Shown: positions 32,601 to 43,864, numbered from the stretch's first letter. The stretch is 64,000 nt of DNA from Bostrychus sinensis (GCA_020698575.1 CM036253.1:34445719-34509718), one strand, 5' to 3'. Numbers and translations are program-made. The notes: generated by a model from the sequence alone, not told the origin.

Positions 32601-35397
32601 ATTTTGAATATTTTTTAAACAGGTGTAAATAATTTTTCAGGTCTTGGAAATTTAGTCAAAAGTTTTGGAAAAGTCATGGAAAGCCATGGAAAATTCTTGG
32701 TAAAAAAGTGTATGAACCCTGCATTATGTAAAAAAAAAAAAAAAAAATTTAACCTGTGAATAACTCAACTGTACCATTGTTATTAGTAAAACTAATATTT
32801 GATTTAAACATGTTTACATCATATCTGGAGATGCATTTGGTTAATTTTTATTATTAAAAAATATACTGCTCATAACACCTTTAAATAGGTTACTGTTTAA
32901 TTTGACAATACATGGGTCTTTTAGGAAACAATGGAGGACATCGACAAGAACGGAGACGGGAAGGTGGACATCAACGAGTACATTGGTATGTTCTGGGCAT
33001 GCTCAGTCTGGTAGTAGATGTTCTGAGCATGCTCTGTTTACTGTAGGCTCAGATAATGTGCAACTATTCATGTGCTGCTCTCTACAGGTGACATGTACTC
33101 TCAGGAGGACGGAGAGAGCGAGCCTGACTGGGTTCTAACTGAGCGCAAGCACTTCACCGAAGTCAGAGACACCAACAAGGTAAACTGAGCACAAGTACTT
33201 CACTGAGTTTAGAGACACCACCAAGGTAAACTGAGCACAAGTACTTCACTGAGTTTAGAGACACCACCAAGGTAAACTGAGCACAAGTACTTCACTGAGT
33301 TTACAGTGCAAGCTCCAGAATACCCCGGGATTAAAACCCTGTTTTACTACTACATGAGTGAAACTATGTTTTTTTTCTTGTGTGTAACACATCAGTGTTC
33401 ACAGTGCCCCTAGTGGTCTGCAATTGTCTTTACTCCTGAACATATCCTGTGAATATGTGTAGGAAGGTGTATATGGAAGGTAAAGGGAGTAGCGCCCAGT
33501 GTTCATGTCAGCCTGCCTGTTCTCTGACGTATTACTATAGAGGATCTCCACTTGCACGGTTATGCAGGATTTCAACTGCATGTGTATCCGACCGACGTCA
33601 CAGACGTTTGCCTACTGGATACGTCTCCACTCCACCACGCCAGGCTGCAGGACAGAAAAAAGCTGTTCAATATGAGATTGCTTTGGAGATCACTTCTCTT
33701 TCACTTCACGGGTTTTTCCTCTACAGCGTGGAAGTAGTTGGGCACGAAAAACTACATGAGTGCTGTAAATGTTTAATGGCCGTTACCTTTTTAAATGTTT
33801 TTTAAGTTAACGTCCTGAAGAATGATTAACTATAAATATTCTAATCAAAAACATTTGTATGGAGTAATATTATTTTGAAAATTCAGATATTGTACATGTT
33901 CAGCTTCCTGTCTCTACATAGATTGATCTGAAACGGAGTCTGGCGTCAAACAAATAGACTGGCTGTGTATCTCCAGCAAAACGCTCTCATTTACTACGGC
34001 AGTATATTTACAGTGTGTGGAGCAGTGGAAACTGGGGTTAGAACCTCTCATTTCAATCTAAGACTTAAAAACTGCCCAGGTATGACAAGTGTGTCAAATA
34101 AATGATAAGTAAACAGCAGCAGTAGCTCAGTATCAGACAGGACCCTGGGTTACTCTGAGCCCCTTCTGTGTGTGCAGGACGGCTTCCTGGATGGATCGGA
34201 GGTGGCTCAGTGGATTTTACCTGGAGAAGTGGACCACGCTGACAATGAGGCCAAACATCTGATCCACGAAACGGACACAGACAAGGTACACCTTACCCCA
34301 GTACTACTGAGGTACTCTTACTGAGTACTGCATTCACTCAGGCAGTGTCATACTGAGTACTGCATTCACTCGGGCAGTGTCATACTGAGTACTGCATTCA
34401 CTCGGGCAGTGTCATACTGAGTACTGCATTCACTCAGGCAGTGTCATACTGAGTACTGCATTCACTCAGGCAGTGTCATACTGAGTACTGCATTCACTCA
34501 GGCAGTGTCATACTGAGTACTGCATTCACTCAGGCAGTGTCATACTGAGTACTGCATTCACTCAGGCAGTGTCATACTGAGTACTGCATTCACTCAGGGC
34601 AGTGTCATACTGAGTACTGCATTCACTCAGGCAGTGTCATACTGAGTACTGCAGTCACCAGTTTTCGATGCCAAATCACTGGTCTCAGTCAAGCCCGATT
34701 TGAGTCATCATTAGGTGTTAAAAAAGGAGCCAGAATCCAAGTGCGAGGCCTATATTTCCAAAAGTATTCACTCACCCACCCAAATAACTGAATTCAGATT
34801 ATGGTCTGGGGTTGTTTTTAGGAGCTGGGCTTGGCCCCTTAGTTCCAGTGAAAGGAACTCTGAGCATACCAAGTGATTTTGGACAATTCCCTGCTCCCAA
34901 CTTTGTGGGAACAGTTTGGGGATGGCCACTTCCTGTTCCAACATGACTGCACCAGAGGCACAAAGCATACTCCATAAAGACATGGATGAGTGAGTTTGGT
35001 GTGGAAGAAGCTGACTGGGCTGCACACCTTGAGCCCTGACCTCAACCTGACAGAACACCTTTGGGATGAATTAGAGCAAAGACTGCGAGCCAGGCCTTCT
35101 CGTCCAACATCAGTGTCTGACGTTAGACGAGAACGTCAGACATGTAGATGTCCAACATAGATAGATGCAAAGGGGCCGACATCATATTAAACCCTAGGGA
35201 TTAAGTGCATATGTGTGAACTCTCTGCCTCTCTCTGCCCCTCTCTCTTTGCCCCTCTCTGTGCCTCTCTCTGCCTCTCTGTCTGTTCAGGATGAGAAAAT
35301 CACCAAGAAGGAGATCCTGGCCAACTGGAACATGTTTGTGGGCAGCCAGGCAACAAACTATGGAGAAGATCTGACCAGAGAACACGACGAACTTTGA
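29430..35397 (+). CDS. rcn3: rcn3, reticulocalbin-3 (ER calcium-binding EF-hand protein), complete
   Basis: Member of the CREC family of secretory-pathway Ca2+ proteins, thought to assist folding and maturation of secreted clients. Seven coding exons (29430-29644, 31189-31382, 31954-32126, 32925-32985, 33088-33179, 34178-34285, 35290-35397) give 316 residues in consistent phase. Residues 1 to about 18 form a signal peptide (MLLRLLGLLCALVAVGCA). Six EF-hand loops start at about residues 79, 115, 164, 201, 242 and 278; the sixth has Glu in place of the loop Gly, as in RCN1. N129-T-T is a glycosylation sequon at the family's usual place. The protein ends HDEL, an ER-retrieval signal. LGEEFDDVED, FLDGSEV and HETDTDKD favour RCN3; RCN1 is the main alternative, while calumenin (HDEF) is excluded. 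The start is the first ATG, followed directly by the signal peptide. Confidence 0.92.
29811..30712. mobile_element. TTAA-flanked palindromic MITE (piggyBac-like), ~0.9 kb
   Basis: Lies between ttaa at 29811-29814 and ttaa at 30709-30712, with ends ccctctggtacc and ggtctggcagaggg that share ccctctg in inverted order. A long internal hairpin (about 30040-30149 against 30170-30275) pairs gaccaaatattc, cctcaggtttt and caggtgtgcagatgacagaa with their reverse copies. TTAA target sites are typical of piggyBac (and Kolobok) elements. It lies in an rcn3 intron. Confidence 0.75.
31189..31382 (+). CDS. rcn3: rcn3 coding exon 2 (EF-hands 1 and 2)
   Basis: Encodes KIVDRIDTNKDGFIDHAELH and NDYDKNQDGKIAWDEYKNTT, giving two canonical EF loops and the NTT sequon. 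The acceptor is gctcacag and the donor gtaatt at 31383; the phase matches exons 1 and 3. Confidence 0.94.
31396..31855 (+). repeat. Dispersed repeat (aaaggtcccct... family), longest uninterrupted copy
   Basis: Runs from aaaaggtcccctcttctgct to cattattttaagttat. Shares blocks with 8424-8637 and, in two parts, with 55575-55870 plus 56511-56600. It begins only about 14 bases after the rcn3 exon 2 donor. No coding capacity. The family name is unknown to me. Confidence 0.8.
31954..32126 (+). CDS. rcn3: rcn3 coding exon 3 (EF-hand 3)
   Basis: Encodes EEFDDVEDKSTYKAMLARDE, RRFKVADRNQDGIATREEFT and AFLHPEEFDYMRDVVVQ. EF loop 3 is DRNQDGIATREE. The acceptor is ggtggcag and the donor gtactg at 32127. 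Confidence 0.94.
32300..32722. mobile_element. MITE with tcatggaaa repeats (hAT-like)
   Basis: The left end aggggttgtacagtcatgga and the right end agtgtatgaaccctgc are imperfect inverted repeats. The interior repeats tcatggaa and cttggaaat in both orientations, a composition I recall from abundant fish elements starting gcagggttcatac. It lies in an rcn3 intron. No target duplication was identified. Confidence 0.65.
32925..32985 (+). CDS. rcn3: rcn3 coding exon 4 (EF-hand 4)
   Basis: Small 61-base exon encoding ETMEDIDKNGDGKVDINEYI plus one base. The acceptor is tcttttag and the donor gtatgt at 32986. EF loop 4 has all calcium-ligand positions. Confidence 0.93.
33088..33179 (+). CDS. rcn3: rcn3 coding exon 5 (start of EF-hand 5)
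   Basis: Encodes DMYSQEDGESEPDWVLTERK and HFTEVRDTNK. EF loop 5 is split by the next intron. The donor gtaaac at 33180 lies in a stretch copied in tandem downstream, so near-identical donors follow at 33226 and 33272. Confidence 0.92.
33134..33305 (+). repeat. 46-bp tandem repeat overlapping the rcn3 exon 5 donor
   Basis: The end of exon 5 and its donor (actgagcgcaagcacttcac ... accaacaag gtaaac) are followed by copies of a 46-base unit, gtaaactgagcacaagtact ... accaccaag, so cag/gtaaac-like donors recur at 33226 and 33272. The first intronic copy carries an in-frame TGA directly after the true donor. Confidence 0.9.
34178..34285 (+). CDS. rcn3: rcn3 coding exon 6 (EF-hands 5/6)
   Basis: A 108-base phase-0 exon encoding DGFLDGSEVAQWILPGEVDH and ADNEAKHLIHETDTDK. 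It completes EF loop 5 and starts loop 6. The acceptor is tgtgtgcag and the donor gtacac at 34286. Confidence 0.93.
34319..34654 (+). repeat. 32-bp minisatellite in rcn3 intron, ~10.5 copies
   Basis: The unit is tactgagtactgcattcact followed by c(a/g)ggcagtgtca. Copies are nearly identical, with one single-base insertion (cagggcag near 34596). The high identity suggests recent expansion, and the array may be polymorphic. Confidence 0.95.
34745..35140 (+). mobile_element. Tc1-like transposase relic
   Basis: Degenerate + strand reading gives a line of fragments ending with the Tc1 C-terminal block PDLN(x)TEHLWDELEQRL from about 35035 to 35085. Stops and frameshifts interrupt it. Both terminal repeats are missing. 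It lies in the last rcn3 intron and is from a different family than the Tc1 copies at 8638 and 59552. Confidence 0.65.
35290..35397 (+). CDS. rcn3: rcn3 terminal coding exon (HDEL)
   Basis: Encodes DEKITKKEILANWNMFVGSQ and ATNYGEDLTREHDEL, then TGA. The C-terminus is nearly identical to vertebrate RCN3/RCN1. HDEL is the ER-retrieval tetrapeptide. The acceptor is ctgttcag. Confidence 0.95.
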   Translation, partial: DEKITKKEILANWNMFVGSQATNYGEDLTREHDEL

Positions 35398-35810
35398 CCT
35401 TCATCTCTGTTAGGGTCATATTCTGTTACTGAGGGTCAGGGGTCAGAGGTCAGGGGCTTATCTAGAGTTGTGTAGGAAATCTTTTGTACTGCAGCTACAT
35501 ACTGTGTATGTCAGAGCTCACTGGTTTCATAATAAACATGTTAGACGTTTTCACACTCACACATCATGCATGTCCTACAGAAACAGATAAGGAAAATAAA
35601 TATTGATAGAATTGCACAAGAGGGCTGTTTAAAAATGGTGACTTTGTCTTCAGCTCATTTCATGTGGCCTTTGTCTGTTACCACTTTGTCTTATTTAAAT
35701 GTGGGTCAAAATGAGAAGCACATCATTTTTATATTTGTCTTGTCATGTTTTTATACAAAAGTCATCCCTCTGTGTGGAGTCACTTCTGAAATAAAGCTGT
35801 GGCAATCCAG
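35398..35810 (+). other. rcn3: rcn3 3' untranslated region
   Basis: Follows the TGA. Two possible polyadenylation signals are seen: aataaa near 35530 (cataataaacatg) and near 35790 (gaaataaagctgtg), the second followed by a tgtgtctgtgctctgtctg GT-rich tract as expected downstream of a cleavage site. Confidence 0.6.
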
Positions 35811-35879
35811 ACTGTGTCTGTGCTCTGTCTGACCTCTGTGCTGCTCACATCATGGTGTGATAGTGTGGCAAGGTGGAAC

Positions 35880-38800
35880 GTAAGTACATTTTTTGGGGGA
35901 GAAGTGTTTTTTTATTACATTTTGTAGAACATAATTTTACTTGAGGCAATTTTCATTTCATTTTATTTATTTGCTCATTACCATATACACAGTATGGAGC
36001 ACAAACATAAACAGTTTCATTCTTGACAGAATAATAATCTAGAAAACATCTTTGTATAGATTAATATAAAGCAAGAACCCCTTTCTAGTAGGCACCAGGT
36101 CTGTACATGAGTTTCTTCTTTTCAGCTTGAAGCAGTAATACAAACTTATATCTGGATGGACATTCTAAATAAAACCTGGGGATATACTTGTGTCTTAATT
36201 TCACCACCTCACTGTTTATACAATCAAAAAGAACATGAAATTCATCTCCCACACAGTTTTTATCACATAAATTACAAATTCTTAAACTTTGTTCCAAACC
36301 CTTGTATCTGCAGTAACCTTAGGAATCCTGCTGTTATTAGTCCTGAAGTTACACATGGCCTGTCTGTATTTAAGATTTTCAGAAAATAAGTATTTTTCAT
36401 ATTTATACTCCTTTTTAATCTCAGCATAAACATCACAGGATGTCATCTCCCTGATCTCACTTTACCACTTTTGTATATACTGATCTTTTAGAATGCGTTC
36501 CACTGTTAGTTTAAGCCGGTGAACATTTAAGCCATGGAGACATGAACGTCACCGTACATGTGGAGAAGATGATTGTACATTTCTTGTGCCAGTTTGTTGT
36601 CTTTGCATTGTGTCAATCTTCCCCAGTAACCAATCATTCTCTTTGACAACAATGTTAATAGGGAATGGACCTAGCTCGGCGTACACCTGCTTATTGCATG
36701 TGGACGTTTTACTTTCAAAATATGCTTTAAAAATTGAAGATGTAACTTTTCTAGAATGTCAAATTTTTCAAATCCCCACACTTCACATGCGTACAGCATA
36801 ACTGGCATGACCAATTTATCAAATAAATCTAGGGCAACATTAAGCAAAAGATTAAATTTTCGAATTTTAGTAAGTACAGCAAACATGGCACGAGAAGCTG
36901 CGTCGTGCAACTCTTTAATAGCAATCTTAAAGGATCCATTGTAATTGAAAGAAAGCCCTAGGTACTTGAAGCATGATACAATTTCCAAAACATTCCCTTT
37001 ACACACAAAATTAAGCCCACTGCTATTCATTTTTCTTTTACCAAATACTGTGATTTTTGTTTTGTTACTATTAATTTTCAGCCTCCGTTTGTCACAGTAT
37101 TCACATAAAATCAATGGCTTTTTGTAGCTCGGACTGTGATGTGGCCATAACAATAGTATCATCTGCATAAATCAGAACCAGTAGCTTCATATCGATGTCT
37201 AGTGTGGGATTCTCAATGTCAATAGCTTGGCAGCCATTTTGAAGCAGGTAAGTCATTAATAAACAATGAGAAGAGCAGTGGTGACAAATTTTCTCCTTGC
37301 CTGACTCCAGTTAAACTTATAAAAAATTCAGATTTGACACCATTCACAAAAACACATGATTTTATGTTGTTATACATATTTTTTACTACCTCAAAGAATT
37401 TTCCCTTAATATTCATCTTGCCTAGTTTGTACCATAATGCACCTGGCCATACGCTATCAAACGCCTTACTATAGTCTATAAAGGCACAGAACAGCCTCTT
37501 CTTTCTAGCACAAAACAAATCAATCAACTGTTTTAATAAAAAGATATGGTCAACAGTAGAGTAGTTTTTTCTGAACCCTGCTTGGTTTTTGCTCAAAATA
37601 GTATTTTCTGTACAAAATTTGCAAAGTCTTTCATTCAGCACGTTTGTAAACAATTTCCCCAGACAGTTAAGGAGAGTAATTCCTCTGTAGTTGTTACAAT
37701 CATTCACATCCCCCTTCTTCTTATATATTGGAACAATTAAGCCCAGCAGCCAGTCCTCGGGGATATTACCAGAGTCCAAAATCATATTAAATAAAATAAA
37801 GTAAATGAGCAAGAAAATCTCTACAGTATTTTTGATGTACTCATTAATAACTTGGTCTACTCCTGCAGCTTTCCCCGATTTCAGCTTTTTTATTGCCTTT
37901 CTAATTTCATCCTCAGTAAAGTCCTCATTTAACATACTGTCATTATTTGTATTAGAATCAGACTCAATTTCTGTGAGGCTATACTCTGATTCAGTATGTT
38001 CAGCTGACTCTTTAAAGTGATCGAGAAAAGCCTCAGTAGGAATTGGACAATGGTTTCTGTTTTTATTACACTGATTCAGTTTCTTCCAAAATAACTTAGG
38101 GCTTTTAGATTTCAGATTTGCAAGCTCGTTGTTGAATTTCTTTAAATGATTGTTTTGGGCTCTATTTAAAGTCCTACGGTATTCTTTAGCTTTACTTTTT
38201 AAATGTTCAGAGCTCTGCTGGGTCTTGTATTTGAGATACAATCTTTTAGCTCTCTGGTATTGTTTTCTTGTTTGTTTACACTCACCATTAAACCATATTG
38301 CCTTTGTTTTGTATGTATACCTTTTTTTTGGCTTTGCTTTCTTTTGAAATGTATTTTTCGCACTGTTGGTCATTATGTCACATATACTCTTGGCTATACT
38401 ATCTACTGACAAATTTCCAATGTTCATCAACAATTCATTCACTTTACTCAAATCAATATTTTCTACAAACACGTGATTCCTTTCATTTTCCCATTTGCCA
38501 ATTTGTTCATCTTATACTTCGTCTATTTGATTTGACTGGATTTTAACAAATCTATCAACAATATTTACATCCAATACTGTTTCTACAAGACAATGTTTAT
38601 CTGAAATCAAAGGGTCATGTACATAAAAGTGTTTCACTTTACTTCGGATAAATGGTGATCCAATCACACTGCTGTCAACTGTTGTGGATTTTCCTGTTTT
38701 ATCATCTCCACAACGGCCATTTAACAAACAAATTGAAAGGTTTTTGCACATTTCCAATAATGCTTTACCATAACTGCCATAGTCTTTATGCTGGTCACTT

Positions 38801-40010
38801 GAATGTCTCTGTAGTAGAATATTAAACATTTCCAACTTCCTCTTCCATGTCATAAATATAGACAAAATCCTCCCTTTCCTGTGTATGTGCATTCAAATCA
38901 CCACATATCAAAACATAACTACTCTCCATGTTGTTGTCAATAATAATCTGAGCAAGTTCATCAAAAAGCCCAACATTGGAATATCTGGTGTTATAGGGAG
39001 GTATATACACAGCCAAGAGCAACAAATCCTTGTCATAGTTATTTGCAATATTTTTATTCAATTCAGGTTTATTTGTATAGCCCAGTATCACAACAAAAGT
39101 CGCCTCAAAGGGCTTCACAACAGTTCATCAAACATAAACACACAGTCAGACTTAACACACAATCAAACAATAACTACACTACACTAAACAGACCCAGGAC
39201 ACTGCTGTCCTTAGACCCTCCTTCTCGGCAAGGAAAAACTCCTAAAAAAAACCCAGCTACAGGAAAAAAGTAGAAACCTTATGGATATTATATTATATAT
39301 AGCATATTGAAGGAGAGATCCTCTCCCAGGACGGACAGGCAATGCATCTAGGACTGTTAGTTCATTAGTTCATCTATAGGATCATAGTTCAGCTCTGTAA
39401 GGATTCATCCAGGGAGTGGGGTGAGGTAGGTTGAGGAAGTCCATAGGATGCAGCAGGTGGCCTCATCCAGACAGGTGAATGGGGTGAGGGAGATCCAGGA
39501 TTATTCACAGCTACTATTATTCCACCTGAACGCCAATTTGTAAACTTGTGTCTATTATTGACCAACAATTTGTAACCAATATTATCAAATTGGTCACTCA
39601 GTTCAGGTACATCAATGTCGTCTGTTTTAGTCTCTGTGAGACACAAGACGTCATATTTCTGGCACATGTCAGTAAAGTTAGGTGTGTTAATCTTATTTCG
39701 TATTCCGCAGACATTTAGAGTACATATCTGTAGTCCAGGGGGGTCAGGAGGGGTCTCAGCAGGCGACGCCTTCGTTCGTACTCCAGATGGATCCTATACG
39801 TTGATGCCAAAAGTGTTATAATCCAGGTGATCGTATCCAATAAGAAACAGGTCATCAGGATTGTTTAGAGTCACGTACCTGCCTTCATACTTGCAAATGA
39901 CTTTGCCTTCCCTGATGAACGTATGCTGGCACTTTTCTTTTGCAAGCTTAAACAGTCTGTATCTCAGGGTTGTGAGATCGTCACTGATAAAGACCGTCTT
40001 GGATGATTAT
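35880..40010 (-). mobile_element. Nearly full-length LINE (jockey-superfamily-like) with a nested insertion
   Basis: On the minus strand: about 40005-39800 encodes an ORF1-like tail (KTVFISDDLTTLRYRLFKLA, VICKYEGRYVTLN). 39667-39510 and 39050-38512 encode the endonuclease (YDVLCLTETKTDD, GDLNAHTQERED). 38472-37219 encodes the pre-RT and RT (KAAGVDQVINEYIKN, NYRGITLLNCLGKLF, FIDYSKAFDSVW, GVRQGENLSPLLFSLFINDL). 37168-36671 holds YADDT-region and thumb parts in a shifted frame, and 36297-36085 a C-terminal Cys-rich RICNLCDKN...DEFHVLFDC. Several frameshifts and stops make it inactive. The clade is not fixed. Confidence 0.88.
39056..39507 (+). mobile_element. Nonautonomous insertion nested inside the LINE endonuclease
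   Basis: The endonuclease reading frame of the surrounding minus-strand LINE is broken between 39050 and 39510. The insert starts attcaggtttatttgtatag and holds caaagggcttcacaacagtt and ggcaaggaaaaactcctaaa, motifs I recall from common fish short elements. Exact ends and target duplication were not determined. Confidence 0.7.
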
Positions 40011-40019
40011 TTTGTACTT

Positions 40020-40925
40020 TCACCCAAGTAAAAGTTTAAAATTTCTAAGGAGCTAAAAGTTGTCTGTGTAGTGACACTGGGCTACAGTATATAAATAAAA
40101 TCCTATTGAATCTAAAATAAAAGCTATTACATTACACACATCTTTACCAACTTACTGAGTCTAAAGCTCATTTAAATAAAGACACAGTTGCTTCAGTTCA
40201 GAGCCTATAAAACAAATGATTTGCTGTTTTCATCCTAAAAACTCTCAGTTAGCAAAGTAATGTCTTCACTGAGACTTAAAAAAAAGGTGGAACAGAGGGA
40301 AAAAAAAGGAAATCATAAAAAATATGTTCTGTTCTCCACACAGCTCCAGCTCACAGCTCCATGGAGAGGCCTTTCTGAAACACAGCCAGCCACACATACA
40401 GCCCTGAGAGCCAGGACACCCACTAATGTTGATTCTACATTTTACACAAAGAACACAGAGCAAACTGTCAACACCTCTCCATGGGTTATAACAGTTGTCA
40501 GATTTTTAAAACAGAGTAGGAAGTGTGATTAAAATGAAAAACTGAAAAAATATTATATTCACACCATATGAGCAGCACTGTCCTCAGCCATTATTTTAGA
40601 TCTCTTTAATGTCAGTCTGCAGTTTTAGTTCAGTGGGAAGAGAGTATTACAGTGGGGGCCCTTTAAAGGTGAAACTGGACTGTCAAAAAGAAGTCCCCAC
40701 TGAGAGAGGCTCGGGTGGTGGGTCTGAGAGAGCTCTGATATCTGACCGTGAGAGCAGAGGACAGTGGTGAAACACAATTGTTCAAACATTAAAAAAAAAA
40801 AAAAAAAGATTTCAGTGTGTGGTAACATTAACACAGTTTTAAAAGTAAATGCTTGTGTTTCTTTATGATATCACAGTGCTCATGTTTGCAGGAACAAAAC
40901 AACATATTTGTACAGACTTGAGACA
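40020..40925. other. Intergenic, nothing recognised
   Basis: Contains an A17 tract at about 40791-40807 and mixed unique sequence. No frame resembles a known protein and no repeat boundary was visible. Confidence 0.4.
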
Positions 40926-41220
40926 CACTAAAAAAAATTCAATTTTAAGTTTTACTCACTATCATTATTTTTTTTAAACTCATCTTACAACAAACTGACT
41001 ATCCATTGTTCAGAAAAAGTAATAACCTAGTACACTAAATTTAACACAACCATTTTAACAACGTTTTCTGAACAGTGAATAGTTGGCTGTAAGATGAGTT
41101 AAAAATAATGATAGTGGGTAAAACTTAAAATTCAAAGTTTTTAGACATATGATGTCAAATTAAGTGAACAAAAAATATTAGCTGTTGAAAACTTGAGATT
41201 TTGAGTTTATCCCAAAACTC

Positions 41221-41254
<34 letters not shown>

Positions 41255-41257
41255 GTT
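40926..41257. mobile_element. Palindromic MITE family A, copy 2 (shortened)
   Basis: Shares with 19429-19891 the mirrored ctatccattgttcagaaaaa / ttctgaacagtgaatag blocks, the tgagttaaaaataatgatag block and the right-end poly-T followed by acag. The left end is shortened: cacactaaaaaaaattcaat. Confidence 0.75.
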
Positions 41258-41259
41258 CA

Positions 41260-42260
41260 CACATTTAATGAAAACTGAAAGTCCATTGTGTGAGTTAAGT
41301 GTGCATCAATTTTGTAATATGTGCTATATGAAAGCTATCCCAGCAGCTTTGGGCCTGAGGCGGGTACTCCCTCCCCTTGGCACCAGGACCAACAAGCTCT
41401 GCTCCAGACTCTGACTTGCTTTTCAGGGTTTCAGAAGAATAAACATCAGAATCTGTCAGAAGTTGGTGCCAATCCAGGCCCCTGTAACCCGGGCCCCTGT
41501 AACCTGGTTCAGGGCACTCTGTGCTATGGGACATCCTGACACCGGACAAAGTACAGCCTCGTGGCCTGTGAAACTGCTCTGACAACACTGACTGACTGAT
41601 TCTGGAACAGTGCCACAGTAACAGACAGCTTTATGTAGAGTGTATGGGAGAGTGTTTCAATATTCTGCCTCACAAAGTACTCAGGAGGTCAGTCAGAGAC
41701 TTATACTCCAGACACTGGAGACAGAGGTTGTACATGTCACAAAGAACTGCTGTATTGCAGTAATGTTATCCCTTCATGTGTAGAGCAATCGTAACTGTCA
41801 CTGACAAAGACTGAGGCTGTGGTGAGTCCAAGTGATCTAGTCCTAGCTCAGGTTTGGTTCAATATTGATTTAACCCCAGGTGGAAGTTAGCCAAGAACAC
41901 TGTACCTTTTTATATATCTGTTTCTCTGTGTCTCTGTGTGTCTGTCTCTGTCTTCCCCATGTGCCTCTCTCTGCCTTCGTCTGTCTGTCTCTGCCTCCAT
42001 CTGTCTCTCTCTGTCTGCCTCTCTCTGCCTTGACAAGTGGATTCTGTTTTTAAACCAGTTAAAGTTAGAGACTACAGAATAATTTAAACATAAATATTAG
42101 AACATTAATACTAAAACAACATTCTGATCCTGCAGATCTCTCTTCAAAGTCCTCTGCACACTTTGCAGTGAGGTGTGTGAGGCATGTGACCTGAGGGTGG
42201 CGCTGCTACTCTGTCAGACCCCAGCACAGCCTCCAGGTTTCCCTCACACAGAAGAGTTGT
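41260..42260. other. Intergenic, no gene recognised
   Basis: Includes a duplicated gtaacccgggcccctgtaac-type motif near 41485-41510 and a (tctg/tctc)-rich stretch at 41920-42035. No coding feature could be supported. Confidence 0.4.
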
Positions 42261-42261
42261 A

Positions 42262-43176
42262 CACCAACAGCTGTAGGAGTAGCCATTGAACAATCACATC
42301 ATTAAATTCTCTGATGACACTGTCATTTTAAGTTTGTTGTACAGAGACGACTCTCCCTCAGTGTCTGTGGATGAGATCTCTTCCTTTAAAGACTGCTGTG
42401 ACCGCCACCACCTCATCTTCAATGTGAAGAAAACTAAAGAGGTCATTTTTGACCCAAGAGAAGTGAGGAAACATGAGCCTATTATTATCAACAACAGCTG
42501 CATTGACATTGTCACTTCTTTTAAATACCTGGGAGTGTACGTGGATTGTCAGATAAACTGGGCTGCACACATCGACTTTCTCTGTGGCCGTCTGGCCCAA
42601 AGACTGCACTTTCTTCGCAGATTGAGGCTCTTTGGTGTCAGCACCAGAATAATGTGGACTTTTTACACAGCAGTGCTTGAGAGCATCATTCCATATGGCA
42701 TTTCTGTCTGGTTTGGTCAACTGACTGTTCAACACAAAACCAAACTCATTAACATGGTTAAAACTGCAATGAAGATCATGGGCACTCGTGAAATTCCATC
42801 TTTACAGTTCATTTATGAGAGCTCTGTAGCACGCTTGGCTTACAGAATCATCAATGACACTTCACACATTTTGTATTCTGAGTTTGAGCTGCTTCCCTCT
42901 GGGAGGCGCTACAGAGCAGCTAAACACAGAACCAATAGATTAAAAAATTCCTTTATTCCTACATCTATTTCTCTGCTGAACAAACAAAAACAGCAGCACT
43001 GATTTTGTCTATCTTTGTATTTATTATGTATTTATGTGCATTTATGTTCTATGTTTTATGTCTTTTATGTCTATTGTATTTGTTATGTGACATTGGCTGC
43101 TGCATTGCACTTTAGCCCAAAACAAATTTCCCTTTGGGACAATAAAGTTGATTCTGATTCTGATTCTGATTCTGAG
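42262..43176 (+). mobile_element. L2-like LINE, 5'-truncated 3' end with (gattct)n tail
   Basis: A + strand frame at 42286-43002 (238 codons) encodes a degenerate catalytic motif FSDDTVIL, FNVKKTKEVIFDPRE, YLGVYVDCQINWAAHIDFLC and the C-terminal KNSFIPTSISLLN, the RT palm/thumb to ORF end of L2-type elements. The 3' tail atttccctttgggacaataa is followed by gattctgattctgattctga. The RT fingers and endonuclease are absent through 5' truncation. Confidence 0.88.
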
Positions 43177-43305
43177 TTCACATGCTGTGTATACAGACAA
43201 CAACAGGAGCAGAAAACCAGCAGACATGAGCTTTATTAGGTCATACTTATTTCTAGATCCTTTCATTAACTAATGTCTTTTGATCACCTAATTTAACATT
43301 CTCAT

Positions 43306-43667
43306 GTCTAAAAACTTTCAATTTGAATTTACTATCTTACAGCCAACTGATTATCCATAATTCAGAAAAAGTTTTTGTATTGTAAAATTGTTGTGTTAAA
43401 TTTAGTATATTAAGTTATTATTAATAATAATAATACTTTTTTGAAACAATGGCTGTAAAATGAGTTAAAAAAATAGCAATAGTGAGTAAAACTTATAACT
43501 GAAAGTTTTTAGATATATGACCATTATATAAAAAATAAAATAAAATAAAAAAGTTGTAGAAAACGTGAGATTTTGAGTGGGCTCCAAAACTCAAAAATCT
43601 TGAGGGATCCTGCTGCCTTGAGTTTTTAAATTTTTGCAACTTTTTTTTTTTTTTTTTTTTTACAGTG
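43306..43667. mobile_element. Palindromic MITE family A, copy 3
   Basis: Shares mirrored blocks, the aaaactcaaaaatcttgagg / cttgagttttt end region and the poly-T plus acagtg terminus with the copies at 19429 and 40926. It lies directly after the L2-like LINE tail. Confidence 0.78.
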
Positions 43668-43864
43668 TAGGCTGCTTATATTCATTCATTCCTTCATCTG
43701 TTTTCCCTGCTCCAGATAGATAATAAAGTTTAGTCAAAATGTTGTGTGGATATCTGCAGAACCAAAGGTCTACTCTGTGTTACTGTCATATCCTCTGACA
43801 TGACTTTATTATGGTGGCTGACAGGATGACATCTCTTCAAAGCACATACAGTCTACTGTAAATG

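Noticed and set aside
34319..34654. Regular 32-bp repeats considered as a CRISPR-like array
   Set aside because: Repeats are directly tandem with no unique spacers, in a vertebrate intron. It is a minisatellite.
29430..35397. Calumenin or reticulocalbin-1 instead of rcn3
   Set aside because: Calumenin ends HDEF and this ends HDEL. RCN1 is closer, but GEEFDDVED, LDGSEV and HETDTDK fit RCN3 better. RCN1 remains the fallback.
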